Part shown: positions 5,079-5,156 of the stretch, one piece after another | Position numbering within the stretch: position 1 is the first letter of the stretch | Layout: every line of letters begins with the position of its first letter | Assembly (NCBI GenBank): GCA_029004655.1 | Contig: JAQVYP010000025.1 | Location: 1 to 5,156, forward strand | Reading direction: 5' to 3' | Length of the DNA: 5,156 nucleotides | Source: Oscillospiraceae bacterium | Lineage (GTDB): Bacteria; Bacillota; Clostridia; Oscillospirales; Acutalibacteraceae | Program-made: the position numbers and the translations under genes | Notes under the pieces: model-generated | What the model saw: only the letters and a program-made list of their open reading frames with translations | The model's database searches: none | Told to the model about the DNA's origin: nothing

Positions 5079-5100
5079 CCTTAACCTAATATAGTATAAT
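5071..5100 (+). promoter_or_regulatory. Promoter of the IS transposase (copy 2)
   Basis: TTGTAA (5071-5076) is separated by 18 bp from TATAAT (5095-5100). It is the same promoter as in copy 1 and drives orfA starting at 5121; AAGGAG (5109-5114) is the ribosome site. Confidence 0.6.
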
Positions 5101-5120
5101 AACTATACAAGGAGAAGAAA

Positions 5121-5156
5121 ATGAAACAACGAGAAAAGAAACATTACGAGAACGAG
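5121..5156 (+). CDS. IS3-family transposase OrfA, first 12 codons (copy 2)
   Basis: MKQREKKHYENE is the exact start of OrfA from copy 1. It begins at ATG 5121, 6 bases after AAGGAG, and is cut by the window edge. Its HTH, zipper and frameshift site lie outside, so whether this copy is intact cannot be judged. Confidence 0.85.
   Translation, partial: MKQREKKHYENE

Larger units (their letters stand above)
5053..5156 (+). mobile_element. Second copy of the IS3-family element, left end only (cut by window edge)
   Basis: All 104 bases match, by eye without mismatch, the left end of the first copy read on the minus strand (3482 down to 3379). The stretch includes the inverted repeat, promoter, ribosome site and start of orfA. 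It is in opposite orientation to copy 1, so the two transposases are transcribed away from each other and enclose 3483-5052. The base triplet before it is ATT (5050-5052). The rest of the copy lies outside the window. Confidence 0.92.

Overview
The window is AT-rich, and three features point to a low-GC Gram-positive host, most likely one of the Clostridia: the tRNA sequences with encoded CCA, the strong AGGAGG-type ribosome sites, and the relatives of the integrase and IS that I recognise. It reads as an accessory region: the recombination end of an integrative element next to IS-flanked cargo.

Positions 1-1812 are the recombination module. A small excisionase-like HTH protein (its start lies before the window) is followed by the 3' half of a tRNA-Trp gene (367-416) with a Rho-independent terminator. 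Next come phased short repeats and a strong promoter, then a complete tyrosine integrase (619-1812). Copies of a TTACT/ACTGACA-type repeat occur on both sides of the tRNA-Trp half. The order is therefore xis, arm repeats, tRNA core, arm repeats, int. That is the order of an intact attP, or of the junction between two tandemly integrated elements, rather than of a simple attL or attR.

Positions 1813-2216 contain no intact protein gene. They hold a hairpin carrying a GGGACGCAAA motif, a degenerate tRNA-Asn (1949-2025) and a frameshifted gene remnant on the minus strand.

Positions 2217-3482 are a complete 1266-bp IS3-family element on the minus strand. It has terminal inverted repeats, an AAT target duplication, orfA and orfB in the -1 frame, and an A7 slippery run. 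A second copy begins at 5053 on the plus strand and is identical over the 104 bp visible. The two copies point away from each other and enclose 1570 bp (3483-5052), as in a composite transposon.

The enclosed cargo is three minus-strand genes that I cannot assign to a function: a 152-residue soluble protein with an internal duplication, a small probable lipoprotein and a four-helix membrane protein. They lie in the same direction and may be co-expressed, but nothing in the sequence gives their job.
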